Assembly (NCBI RefSeq): GCF_002752675.1
Contig: NZ_CP024608.1
Span: 4,340,001 to 4,404,000 of the forward strand
Source of the DNA: Massilia violaceinigra
Lineage (GTDB): Bacteria; Pseudomonadota; Gammaproteobacteria; Burkholderiales; Burkholderiaceae_D
DNA length: 64,000 nucleotides
Direction of reading: 5' to 3'
In this document: positions 18,156-26,642 of the stretch, piece after piece
Layout: each line of letters opens with the position of its first letter
Numbering within the stretch: position 1 is the stretch's first letter
The notes under the pieces: generated by a model
Databases searched by the model: none
What the model was told of the DNA's origin: nothing
What the model saw: only the letters and a program-made list of their open reading frames with translations
Position numbers and translations under genes: made by a program

Positions 18156-20474
18156 ATGGGGAAGCAGTTGATTGCACATGGAGCGCTGGCGATGTTGTCG
18201 CTGGGCGTGATCGGCACGGCACAGGCGCAGCAGGCGGGCACGGACGCCGCCAGCCGCGCCGCCGCGCGCCAGGTCGCCGGGAACAGCGATTCCGACAAGA
18301 TCGACCGCGTCGAGATTACCGCCACGCGCGCCGTCAACGCGGTCGACGTGCAGCAGGTCGCGGCAGCCATCACGGTGCTGCAGCCGGAAAGCCTGGCCAA
18401 ATTCGGGCTGGGCAACCTGAGCGATATCTCCAGCCTGGTGCCTGCCATGAGCGTGCAGGAGCAGGGGCCAGGCGTGAACAACATCACCATGCGCGGCCTG
18501 GTGGTGCGCGGCATCGTGCCGTCCGAAATCCAGGATTCCTCGCTGGTGGCGGTATATGTGGATGACATGCCGGTGACGCTCAAATCGGGCAACCCCGATC
18601 TGCGGGTGCTGGACCTGGAACGCATCGAAGTGCTGCAAGGCCCGCAGGGCACCCTGTTCGGCGCCAGCGCCATGGCGGGCGCTGTGCGCCAGATCATCCG
18701 GAAGCCCGATACCAACGACCTGTTCGGTTCGGTGGAAGCGGTCGGTTCGCGTACCTCCGGCTTCGGCGGCACCAACCACAATCTGCGCGGCATGCTCAAC
18801 GTGCCGCTCAGGGACGAGGTGGCGGGCCTGCGCCTGACGGCCTACACCGGCGCCGATTCGGGCTACATCCGCAACGCATTCAACGGCGCCACCACCAACG
18901 CCGTCTCGACCAACCAGGGCCGCGCCGCCTTGCGCATCCGTGCGCAGCCCGGCCTGCTGATCGACGCCAGCGTCACCGCCTCCAATATCAAGGGCGGCAT
19001 CAATGATGCCTACGCCAGGCTGGCGCCGTTCACCACCTATGCGCTGCTGCCGCAGAAGAGCAACGATGCGCTGCAACTGTACAACCTGGCCGTGAACTAC
19101 GATCTGGGCAGCGCGCAGCTGGTGTCGTCGACCTCGTATCTGCACCGCGACACGCAGTACGCCACCTCGGCCCAGTATCCGGCCACCGCCTTCATCTTCA
19201 GCGGCAAGCCGCCCCTGATGGCGTCGGCGTACACGATTGACAATGCCGTCACCGGCCTGGCCCAGGAACTGCGCCTGAACTCGCGCCATGGCGGCCCCTT
19301 GAAGTGGACCGCGGGCGCGTTTTTTGAAACCGGCAAGCGCAAGCTGCGCCAGGAACAGCCGACCGCCGGCTTCGACGCGCGCTTCGGCGAGACCCGCAAC
19401 TTCCCCGGCTACAGCTCGCAGGCCAACGACCTGGCCAGCACGCCCGACAATTATTTCTCGGGCCGGCAAGATACCAGTTCGCATCAGGTCGCGCTGTTTG
19501 CCGAAGGCACCTACACCGTGTTCGACAAGCTGGACCTGACCGCCGGGCTGCGCCTGTTCAAAGGCAAGCAGGATTTCGACCTGCACTTCAGCGGCCTGTT
19601 CGGCAATCTGGTGGGCGCGACGCCCGGCGCGCCGGTCGGCAGCCCGGAAACGAGCAGCAGCAGCGCCACCGCCCAGGGCGCCAATCCGCGCTTCGCGGCC
19701 GCCTATCACATCGACCGGCAACACATGCTGTATGCGAATGTGGGCAAGGGTTTCCGCTACGGCGGCAACAACCAGCCGGTGCCGTTCAACTTTTGCGGCG
19801 TGAACGCGCCGGCCACCTTTGCGCCGGACAGCCTGTGGAGCTACGAAGCCGGCTCCAAAAATACGCTGTTCGGGCAGCGCATGACGCTCAATGTGAACGC
19901 CTACCTCACCAACTGGAACGATGTGCAGGTGTTTAACAAGTTGCCATGCACGTATTACTTCACCCAGAATGCCGGCAAGATCCGCAGCGAAGGCGTGGAA
20001 CTGGAGACGTCCGTCAAGCTGACGCGGCACGCCAGCATCGGCTTGAATGCCGCCTACAACCATGCCTTCGCCAGGGATGCCGTGATCACCGGCATTGCGG
20101 CGCAGAATATCCCGGCCGGCGCGCGCACGCCGTACGCCCCGCGCGTGGCGGCCAGCGTCAGCGCCAGCTACCGCATTCCGCTGGCCGGCAGCGACGCGAT
20201 CGGCCTGGCCGCCAGCTATGCCTACAAGGGCCGTGCCTACACCAACTTTGCCGCCGCCCAGGGAAGCTATGCGGAAATTCCATCATCGAACACGCTCAAC
20301 GCCACGCTGACCTACCTCACGCGCGGCATCGAAGTGGGGCTGTTCGGCACCAATCTCACGAACGGCAACAAGGTGAGCGACGTCACGACCAACAGCATCG
20401 CCATCCAGCCCGGCGATACCTTGTTCATGGCGCGTCCGCGCACGGTCGGCCTGCGCGTCAAATCGCGGTTCTGA
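18156..20474 (+). CDS. TonB-dependent outer-membrane receptor
   Basis: A 772-residue receptor with a signal peptide ending 'GVIGTAQAQQ'. A plug domain follows: the TonB-box region 'VEITATRAVNAVDVQ', then 'DLSSL'-like segments and 'LRVLDLERIEVLQGPQGTLF', the hallmark end of the plug of catecholate-type and orphan receptors. A 22-strand barrel occupies the rest. It ends in 'RPRTVGLRVKSRF' with the terminal phenylalanine needed for outer-membrane insertion. The ATG at 18156 is used (GTG 18153 is one codon earlier). It is followed 99 bases later by the desaturase gene, so it may import the substrate of the downstream enzymes; the ligand is unknown. Confidence 0.88.
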   Translation: MGKQLIAHGALAMLSLGVIGTAQAQQAGTDAASRAAARQVAGNSDSDKIDRVEITATRAVNAVDVQQVAAAITVLQPESLAKFGLGNLSDISSLVPAMSVQEQGPGVNNITMRGLVVRGIVPSEIQDSSLVAVYVDDMPVTLKSGNPDLRVLDLERIEVLQGPQGTLFGASAMAGAVRQIIRKPDTNDLFGSVEAVGSRTSGFGGTNHNLRGMLNVPLRDEVAGLRLTAYTGADSGYIRNAFNGATTNAVSTNQGRAALRIRAQPGLLIDASVTASNIKGGINDAYARLAPFTTYALLPQKSNDALQLYNLAVNYDLGSAQLVSSTSYLHRDTQYATSAQYPATAFIFSGKPPLMASAYTIDNAVTGLAQELRLNSRHGGPLKWTAGAFFETGKRKLRQEQPTAGFDARFGETRNFPGYSSQANDLASTPDNYFSGRQDTSSHQVALFAEGTYTVFDKLDLTAGLRLFKGKQDFDLHFSGLFGNLVGATPGAPVGSPETSSSSATAQGANPRFAAAYHIDRQHMLYANVGKGFRYGGNNQPVPFNFCGVNAPATFAPDSLWSYEAGSKNTLFGQRMTLNVNAYLTNWNDVQVFNKLPCTYYFTQNAGKIRSEGVELETSVKLTRHASIGLNAAYNHAFARDAVITGIAAQNIPAGARTPYAPRVAASVSASYRIPLAGSDAIGLAASYAYKGRAYTNFAAAQGSYAEIPSSNTLNATLTYLTRGIEVGLFGTNLTNGNKVSDVTTNSIAIQPGDTLFMARPRTVGLRVKSRF

Positions 20475-20573
20475 TCGGACGGCGCTGCCGCGCGCGGGTC
20501 GGTGATGCGGCAGGTCAACATCTGACCTGCCGCAGCCACCCACAATTCCAGTGTGAGCAACCAAGGATGACTT

Positions 20574-21584
20574 ATGCAATCACGACTGGCACGGCAGACG
20601 CCCTCGAACTACATGGATGCGGCGCAGCAGGGACAAATCCGCGGCGAACGCGCGCGCCGGCTGTGGTGGGCGGAGTGGCCCACCTGGCTGCTGATTGTCG
20701 TCATCCACGGCGGCTGGCTGGCCACGCTGGCGTTCTGGCGTGAGCTGGGTGCCCCCGCCGCCACCGGGCTGATGGTCTGGTGGTGCGCGTGGTACATGTC
20801 GCTTCAGCATGAATTGATCCATGGCCATCCCACCCGCTGGCCCGCGCTCAACCGCGTGTTAGGCACCTTGCCGCTGGCCGTGTGGTATCCGTACCGCCTG
20901 TATCGGGAGAGCCATCTGCGCCATCACGTCGATTTCCACCTGACCATGCCGGCGCTCGATACCGAAAGCTATTACGTGTCGCCGGCCACCTGGGCCGGCC
21001 TGGGCAAGCCGGTGCAGGCGCTGCTGTGGTTGAACAAGACGTTCTGGGGACGGATGCTGGTGGGGCCGGCCATCGCGATTGCCGGTGCGTGGGCGCAAGC
21101 GGTGCGCGAGCCGCTGCAGGGGAACTGGAGCAACGTGCCGATGTGGCTGCGCCATCTGGGCATGCTCGCGGCCATGCTGTGGTCGGTGGATGCGGTGTTC
21201 GGCGTGTCGGCACTTTATTATGTGCTGGCGATTTCCTATCCGGCCCAGTCGCTGGTGATGATCCGCTCGTTTTACGAGCATCGCCCGGCCGAAGAGCATA
21301 AGCAGCGCATCGTGCTCAATGAAGCGGGATTTGTCTTCCGCCTGTTATTCTTGAACAATAACTTTCATCTGGTGCACCACGATTTCCCGTCGCTGCCCTG
21401 GTATCTGCTGGGACGGGTGTATCACGCGCGGCGCGATGCCTATATCGCCCGCAGCGGCGGGTTTTACGTGCGCGGGTACGGCGAACTGATGCGCCGCTTC
21501 GGCGTGACGCCGGTCGACGCGCCAGTTCATCCTCATATGCCGGAGTCAGTCCATGACGTGGAGCGCCGCTTTCCCCATGTATAA
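20574..21584 (+). CDS. Membrane fatty acid desaturase
   Basis: A 336-residue integral membrane protein with the three histidine boxes of the desaturase/hydroxylase superfamily: HELIHGH (~residue 79), HLRHH (~116) and HLVHHD (~265), which bind the di-iron centre. Hydrophobic stretches such as 'WLLIVVIHGGWLATLAFW' and 'TGLMVWWCAWYMSL' place it in the inner membrane. The ATG has AAGGA upstream. It follows a TonB receptor and overlaps the PhnD-like gene by 32 bases. Whether it acts on acyl chains, a terpenoid or a small hydroxylated compound cannot be told; the boxes resemble the FA_desaturase Pfam family broadly. Confidence 0.85.
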   Translation: MQSRLARQTPSNYMDAAQQGQIRGERARRLWWAEWPTWLLIVVIHGGWLATLAFWRELGAPAATGLMVWWCAWYMSLQHELIHGHPTRWPALNRVLGTLPLAVWYPYRLYRESHLRHHVDFHLTMPALDTESYYVSPATWAGLGKPVQALLWLNKTFWGRMLVGPAIAIAGAWAQAVREPLQGNWSNVPMWLRHLGMLAAMLWSVDAVFGVSALYYVLAISYPAQSLVMIRSFYEHRPAEEHKQRIVLNEAGFVFRLLFLNNNFHLVHHDFPSLPWYLLGRVYHARRDAYIARSGGFYVRGYGELMRRFGVTPVDAPVHPHMPESVHDVERRFPHV

Positions 21585-22356
21585 CGTGTCGGCCGGCGTC
21601 AGGGCAGGGTATGAAGCCCTGTTCGCGGCGCTGGTCGACGTGCTGCGCGCGGATGGCTTCCGCGACGCCGTCGAACTCGAACGCGCGCCCGTATTGCCGC
21701 ACTTCTGGAAACGCCCCGACATGCTGCTCAGCCAGACTTGCGGCTATCCGTACGTCACCGGGCTGCGTGCTCATGTCGGGTTGGTCGCCACGCCCGTGTA
21801 TGCGTTTTCCGGTTGCGAGGGGAGCGATTATTCGAGCGCCATCGTGGTGCGCGCCAACGGCGCCATCGGCGCGCTGGCCGACGCGCGCGGCTGCGTCGCC
21901 GCGGCCAATGACATCGATTCCCACAGCGGCATGAACGCGCTGCGCCATGCGGTGGCGCCGCTGGCGCGCGGCGGGCGGTTTTTTAGCGCGCTCAAGTGGT
22001 CGGGCAGCCATCGCGCCAGCCTGTCGCTGGTGCAGGCCGGCGAGGCCGACCTGGCGGCCATCGATTGCGTGACGCTCGGCTATCTGCGCCGGGAAGCGCC
22101 GTCCAGCCTGGACGGGTTGACGATCCTGTGCCATTCGGCGCCAGCGCCCGCCTTGCCCTTCGTGACCGGGGCCGCCGTGCCGCACGCCGTACGCCAGTGC
22201 CTGCAAAGCGCTCTGCTGACGCCGTCGGCGGAACTCGCCAGCCTGATGGCGGCTCTGTCGATCCGCTCCTTCGCGCAGTGCGGCGACGACGACTACGCCC
22301 GCATCGGCGCGCTCGCTGACGAAGTGCGTGCGTGTGGCTATGCGCAGCTTGCCTGA
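21553..22356 (+). CDS. PhnD-like substrate-binding protein without signal peptide
   Basis: A 267-residue protein with the pattern of the phosphate/phosphonate-binding PhnD/SsuA group: 'AAFPMYNVSAGVRAGYEALF', 'LLSQTCGYPYVTGLR', 'GSDYSSAIVVRANG', 'AANDIDSHSGMNALRH' and 'SGSHRASLSLVQAGEADLAA'. The last segments shape the anion-binding site in the family. There is no signal peptide, so it should be cytoplasmic, unusual for an ABC transporter protein. It overlaps the end of the desaturase gene and no permease or ATPase follows. It may serve as a cytoplasmic binding or sensor protein of the cluster. Confidence 0.72.
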   Translation: MTWSAAFPMYNVSAGVRAGYEALFAALVDVLRADGFRDAVELERAPVLPHFWKRPDMLLSQTCGYPYVTGLRAHVGLVATPVYAFSGCEGSDYSSAIVVRANGAIGALADARGCVAAANDIDSHSGMNALRHAVAPLARGGRFFSALKWSGSHRASLSLVQAGEADLAAIDCVTLGYLRREAPSSLDGLTILCHSAPAPALPFVTGAAVPHAVRQCLQSALLTPSAELASLMAALSIRSFAQCGDDDYARIGALADEVRACGYAQLA

Positions 22357-22375
22357 CCGCGAAAAGACGCTGATT

Positions 22376-22389
22376 TTGACATAGATCAA
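22376..22389. promoter_or_regulatory. FNR/ANR-like box
   Basis: TTGAC-ATAG-ATCAA at 22376-22389 matches the FNR/ANR/DNR consensus TTGAT-N4-ATCAA at nine of ten defined positions. It lies about 140 bases before the 108-residue protein gene, with a candidate -10 (TATTTC or GATAGC) near 22431-22442, a spacing closer to a class I than a class II site. It suggests oxygen-responsive control of the next two genes; this is a motif match only. Confidence 0.5.
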
Positions 22390-22521
22390 CGCTTGTTCAT
22401 CGACATCAATCGCTTGCGATTGGGCTGCCTTATTTCCGATAGCATGTAAGCAGTGCATGCCTATTGCGCCGAATTAACACTTCACTTCCATCAGGTCGCC
22501 CTTTTGATATTGGAGAGCATC

Positions 22522-22848
22522 ATGGCCGTCGCTCTTGATGAAATTAAGAATGCCGCAAAAACGTCACTGCAGATTTCCGCCAACCGCTACGGGCGTTCCG
22601 CCGTCGAATATGGTCAAGCCCTGCTCGATTTCGGCAGCGGCAGCGTGGGCGCCGGCGATGTGGCAAAAACCGGCGTGGAGCTGGCGCTGCGCGGCGCGAT
22701 GGGCGCCGTGGACGACACCATCCGCTTCGGCACCGCGTATTTGAACTGGGCCTATGCGCTGGTTGGCGTCGGCCAGCCGCTGCCGGCGGCCGGGGTCGCG
22801 CCGGATGGTGATGTACCGGCAGCGGCTGCGACCGCCCGGAAAAAGTAA
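22522..22848 (+). CDS. Small helical protein, phasin-like in style
   Basis: A 108-residue protein starting at ATG 22522 behind TGGAGA. It is predicted to be mainly alpha-helical and amphipathic ('LDEIKNAAKTSLQISANRYG', 'GDVAKTGVELALRGAMGAVD') with an Ala/Pro-rich tail ending in Lys-Lys. Size and composition recall phasins and other surface-coating helical proteins, but I see no diagnostic motif, so this is only an impression. The next gene starts 7 bases after its stop, so the two are co-transcribed. An FNR-like box lies upstream. Confidence 0.6.
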   Translation: MAVALDEIKNAAKTSLQISANRYGRSAVEYGQALLDFGSGSVGAGDVAKTGVELALRGAMGAVDDTIRFGTAYLNWAYALVGVGQPLPAAGVAPDGDVPAAAATARKK

Positions 22849-22855
22849 CGCTCCG

Positions 22856-24994
22856 ATGGCAAACAATCGCGTCCCGGTCCCCGCTGTGCCGGCGCTCGCC
22901 GTTGCCGACGATGCCGCCGCCAGCCCGGTCGAGCTGCTGCGCCTGGCGCTGCGGCAGGCGGGCTGCCTGCCAGCCGGGCCGGACGCGAACAGGAACAGTG
23001 CCATCGTTCTGCTCGACCTGGCCGCGTTCGCGTCCGACAGTCCGGTAGTGGTGCGCCGCGAGCTGGTCGAAGCGCTGCTCGACCTGCTCGCCGCCGATGG
23101 CTGGAGCAGCCTCGCCATCGCCTCCAGCGCCGACAGCGCCAGCACCTGGCTCGGCAACCGCGACGTTGCCGTGCTTGCGGACTTGCTCGGCTACCAGTAC
23201 GTGACCGGCAGCGGCACGCCGTACGATGTCATCGACCTGTCCGAACAGCTGCCCGACTCTCCGCCAGGCGCCGGCTACGACCAGTGGGCCGGGCGCCTGT
23301 CGCGCGCCTGGACCGACGCCGGCATGCGCATCGTTTTCGCCAAGTGCCGGACCGACCAGCACGATAACGTGGCGCTGTGCATGAATACCTTGCTGTACGC
23401 GCTGCCGCTGGCCGACAAGGATGACCATTACCGGCTGCGCACCGATCCCTGGCTGGCCCTGCTGCCATTGCTGGAGACCAGCGCGCCGCACATCGCCATC
23501 GTCGACGCCTGCGGCGCGGCCCACGGCTCGGGCGGATTGCAGGCGCCGCGTGCGCTGGCGACCCACGCCATCATCGCCGGCAACGATGTACTGGCGGTCG
23601 ACTGCGCCACCGCCATCAAGATGGGCGCCGATCCCGCCAGTTCGCCGCTGATCGCCGCACTCATCGCGCGCCTGGGCCGTCCCTCCCTGTCGGGTCTGGT
23701 CGGCTCGCTGGCCCCGTTTCCCGGCTTTCTGTTGCCCGATCCCATGCTGGTCGATGCCACGCGCCAGCGCCAGCGCTCGCCCACCTTGCTGCGCCTGAGC
23801 GCGCCGTGGCTGCAGCAGGTCGATACCGCCTTGTTCCCCTTCAAGCATCCGCTCGACGTCAAATGCAACCAGGCCATCGCGCCGCGCCTGGGGCGCCTGG
23901 ACGACGATCCGTCCGCCAGGGCGCTGCTGGTCTACGCCAACTGGGCCCTGGGGGCGTGGGCGGCGGCGGTGGAAGCGGCGCGCATCGGCGGCGCCAAGGA
24001 CCAGCTCCTGCGCAAGGAGGCGCGCATCTCCGCCAACACGCTCGCTTGCAGCGATGCCGATTTCCTCGCCATGGAGCGCGAGCTCGACGAATTGCGCGGC
24101 TGGCTGGCCACGCCGCCTGACGTCGCCAAGCCGCTGCGCTGGCGCCGCATCGAGCAGGCGGTGCTGTTCGAATACCAGCGCGAGTTTCCGGTGCCGCTGG
24201 CCGAGTTTGCCAGCCGCGTCGACATCGCCCGTTCGATCGAGTACATGAACGATTACATCGGCGGCGAACTGCGCGCGCTCACGCGCGACGCGCAGGGCAG
24301 GCCGCTGCATCAGGCCGAACGCAACGCCTACCTGCCGCAGCCGAATTATGTCGCCTGGTGGGGCGGCAAGGAAATCGACGTTTCCAAGATCGAGAGCGTG
24401 CACTATGGCGATGACGAGCAGCGCATGTATTGGAAAACGGTGCATTCCGAGAACGCGTCGGCAGTGTTCGACGACGGCATCATCACTTTCTCGGCGACCG
24501 GCGGCGGCACCCGCGTGAGCATTTTCGGGCGCCAGCTGTTTGCCCTGCCGCCTTTGCTGGAAAGCTTGCAGCTCGAGCGCTATCAGGAGCTGAAGGACCG
24601 CCTGACCGAGCACGCTTACGCCACCTTTTTCGCCCGCACCTTTTCCAATTTCGAAGCCTTGCTGGAAGGGCGCGAGATTGCCATCGGCATGGCCCGGCAT
24701 GTCCCGTCCACGCCGCACGACAGCGCGCCGCGCCCGGTGGACGCGCTGGCCGAGCTGGCAACCAAACTGGGCGACCATGCCGCCGCCCTGTTCGAGGGCG
24801 TGCTGCAGCCCGGGGCGGCGCCAGGCAAGGCACGCATCGACAACGATGGCTTTGCCCATTTTGACGCGCCCGCCGCCGCATCGGCGCCGGAGAACGCGCT
24901 CACCGCATGGGTGGGCAGCTTCTGGCAGGGCTATGGCGAGGCTGTCGCCCGCGATCTCGGCAAGAGCGTGCAAGCGCTCTGGCCGCGCACCTGA
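22856..24994 (+). CDS. DUF362-like large protein
   Basis: A 712-residue cytoplasmic protein starting at ATG 22856. The first ~300 residues resemble DUF362 proteins: 'IVFAKCRTDQHDNVALCMNT', 'HIAIVDACGAAHGSGG' and 'ATHAIIAGNDVLAVDCATA', the last being the most typical segment. The cysteine cluster of ferredoxin-fused DUF362 proteins is absent. The remaining ~400 residues are not recognised; they contain 'NYVAWWGGKEIDVSKIESVH' and 'SATGGGTRVSIFGRQLF', the latter resembling a lipid-binding SRPBCC-type strand pair. It lies between the helical small protein and the SDR gene, 11 bases before the latter's start, and is probably part of one operon with them. Confidence 0.62.
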   Translation: MANNRVPVPAVPALAVADDAAASPVELLRLALRQAGCLPAGPDANRNSAIVLLDLAAFASDSPVVVRRELVEALLDLLAADGWSSLAIASSADSASTWLGNRDVAVLADLLGYQYVTGSGTPYDVIDLSEQLPDSPPGAGYDQWAGRLSRAWTDAGMRIVFAKCRTDQHDNVALCMNTLLYALPLADKDDHYRLRTDPWLALLPLLETSAPHIAIVDACGAAHGSGGLQAPRALATHAIIAGNDVLAVDCATAIKMGADPASSPLIAALIARLGRPSLSGLVGSLAPFPGFLLPDPMLVDATRQRQRSPTLLRLSAPWLQQVDTALFPFKHPLDVKCNQAIAPRLGRLDDDPSARALLVYANWALGAWAAAVEAARIGGAKDQLLRKEARISANTLACSDADFLAMERELDELRGWLATPPDVAKPLRWRRIEQAVLFEYQREFPVPLAEFASRVDIARSIEYMNDYIGGELRALTRDAQGRPLHQAERNAYLPQPNYVAWWGGKEIDVSKIESVHYGDDEQRMYWKTVHSENASAVFDDGIITFSATGGGTRVSIFGRQLFALPPLLESLQLERYQELKDRLTEHAYATFFARTFSNFEALLEGREIAIGMARHVPSTPHDSAPRPVDALAELATKLGDHAAALFEGVLQPGAAPGKARIDNDGFAHFDAPAAASAPENALTAWVGSFWQGYGEAVARDLGKSVQALWPRT

Positions 24995-25005
24995 GGGGAG
25001 GGCAT

Positions 25006-26076
25006 ATGCGCGCACTGGTGACGGGAGCGAACGGCCTGATCGGCGCTAATCTGTGCCGCGAACTGCTGCTGCGCGAGTGCGAGGTGCGCGCCATGACGCG
25101 CGCAGGCAGCGACAGGCGCGCCTTGCACGGCCTGGCGCTGGAGCATGTCGAGGGCGACATTTTCGATACCCCCGCCACTCTGGCCGCCTTGTGCGCCGGC
25201 TGCGACGTGGTGTTTCATGCGGCGGCGCGCTTCGCCTACAGCGGCATCAGCGCGGCAGAACTCGACCGTACAGCCCTGACCGGCACCAGCAACATGATCG
25301 AGGCGGCCGCGCTGGCCGGGGTGGGGCGCGTGGTGATCACCTCGTCGTCCGTCGTGTTCGGTTCGTCGACGGCCCCAGTGGTACGCGACGAGCACGGCGG
25401 CCCGGACGACGGCTTTGTCGAGCCGCCGTACATTCAGTCGAAAACCAAGCAGGACCGGCTGGCCATCGCCCTCGGCCGCGAACGCGGTGTCGAGATTCTG
25501 CTGGCCTGCCCGACCATGTCGGTCGGCCCGCACGCGACCGTGCTGGGACCGTCGAATGGCGTCATCGTGGCCTACCTCAACGATCCGCTGCGCCTGACCT
25601 ATCCGGGCGGCTGCAATATCGTGTCGGTGCGCGATGTAGCGCACGGCCACTGGCTGATCGCCACGCGCGGCACGCCGGGGGAGAGCTATATCCTCGGGTC
25701 CGGGAACCTGGAATGGAATGCGATCCATGCCGCCATTGCCGCCCTGTGCGGCGTCGACAGCCCGCGCCTGGAAGTCAATCACACGGCGGCCTATCTGGCC
25801 GCCTCATACGAGGAAGTGCGGGCCCGCTTGCAAGGGCGCGCCCCGCTGACCAGCCGCGAGCAGGCGCGCATGATCGGCCGCTATTACTGGTATTCGCACG
25901 CCAGGGTCGCGCAGCTCGGCTACGCGCCCATGCCGGCCCGCGCCGCGCTGGCCGAGGCTTGCGCCTGGCTGGCGTCGAGCCCGCACATCAGCCGCGAAGT
26001 GCGCACCTCGATGACCCTGGCCGACGACGCGCACCGTGCGCGCGCCGGCATGCCATCCACCGAGGAGCTGCAATGA
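25006..26076 (+). CDS. NAD(P)-dependent epimerase/dehydratase (extended SDR)
   Basis: A 356-residue extended short-chain dehydrogenase. It has the Rossmann motif 'VTGANGLIGANLCRELL' at the N-terminus, 'DVVFHAAARFAYSG' after strand 4, the catalytic serine region 'VVITSSSVVFGSS', and YIQSK with the active Tyr and Lys. It resembles dihydroflavonol-reductase-like and HpnA-like enzymes, which act on sugars, sterols or hydroxy-ketones. ATG 25006 follows a strong GAGGGGAGGG site; the longer frame from 24907 overlaps the previous gene and is not needed. It overlaps the SRPBCC gene by ATGA, indicating coupling. Confidence 0.86.
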   Translation: MRALVTGANGLIGANLCRELLLRECEVRAMTRAGSDRRALHGLALEHVEGDIFDTPATLAALCAGCDVVFHAAARFAYSGISAAELDRTALTGTSNMIEAAALAGVGRVVITSSSVVFGSSTAPVVRDEHGGPDDGFVEPPYIQSKTKQDRLAIALGRERGVEILLACPTMSVGPHATVLGPSNGVIVAYLNDPLRLTYPGGCNIVSVRDVAHGHWLIATRGTPGESYILGSGNLEWNAIHAAIAALCGVDSPRLEVNHTAAYLAASYEEVRARLQGRAPLTSREQARMIGRYYWYSHARVAQLGYAPMPARAALAEACAWLASSPHISREVRTSMTLADDAHRARAGMPSTEELQ

Positions 26077-26642
26077 CACCTTTTCATAGCTTTACCATGG
26101 TCAAGCGTCCGGTCGACCAGATCTGGCTGGTGATGCGCGATCACCTGGCCGAGCTGGCGGTACAGCTGGACGATCTCGATTCCATCGTGCAGCTCGAACG
26201 CAGCACCGGCAGCGATGGCCGCCTGCTGCTGGTGAACCGCTGGCAAGCCCGGCAAACCATTCCGGCGATGCTGCGCGGGGCGCTGGGGGGCGAGCTCATT
26301 TCCTGGGTCGACCGCGCGCAGTGGGACGACGCCGCGCACGTCTGCGAATGGGCCATCACCCCGTCGGTACTGCCCGAGCACATCGAATGCCGAGGCAGCA
26401 CGCGCTACGAGCCGGCCATGGCCGGACGCGGCACCCGCGTAACCTTCGACGGCAGCTTCACGCTCAAGCCGGGATTCCTGAACCGTCTGCCGGCCGCGTT
26501 CGAACCGGCGATTCTGAGCCTGGTCGAGAACATCGTCTCGACCCTGATCCCTCGCAATTTGTCCAAGGCCATCAATGCCGCCGCCGAGTTCAGCGGTGCG
26601 CCAGCGCCGGGCCAGACCCTGGCGCCGCCGGCGTCACCCTAG
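26073..26642 (+). CDS. SRPBCC-family protein
   Basis: A 189-residue protein whose ATGA start overlaps the SDR stop. Its layout fits the START/SRPBCC helix-grip fold: an opening strand with 'VKRPVDQIWLVMRDHLAELA', central strands 'SWVDRAQWDDAAHVCEWAI' and 'GRGTRVTFDGSFTLKPGF', and a long C-terminal helix 'AFEPAILSLVENIVSTLI'. Such folds bind hydrophobic ligands or act as cyclases/aromatases; a ligand carrier for the SDR or desaturase product is a reasonable guess. It ends 9 bases inside the converging propeller gene. Confidence 0.6.
   Translation: MTPFHSFTMVKRPVDQIWLVMRDHLAELAVQLDDLDSIVQLERSTGSDGRLLLVNRWQARQTIPAMLRGALGGELISWVDRAQWDDAAHVCEWAITPSVLPEHIECRGSTRYEPAMAGRGTRVTFDGSFTLKPGFLNRLPAAFEPAILSLVENIVSTLIPRNLSKAINAAAEFSGAPAPGQTLAPPASP

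Noticed and set aside
22544..25015. 823-residue minus-strand frame opposite the DUF362-like gene
   Set aside because: Antisense of a real gene with good start and family segments; no domain is visible and it spans two plus-strand genes.
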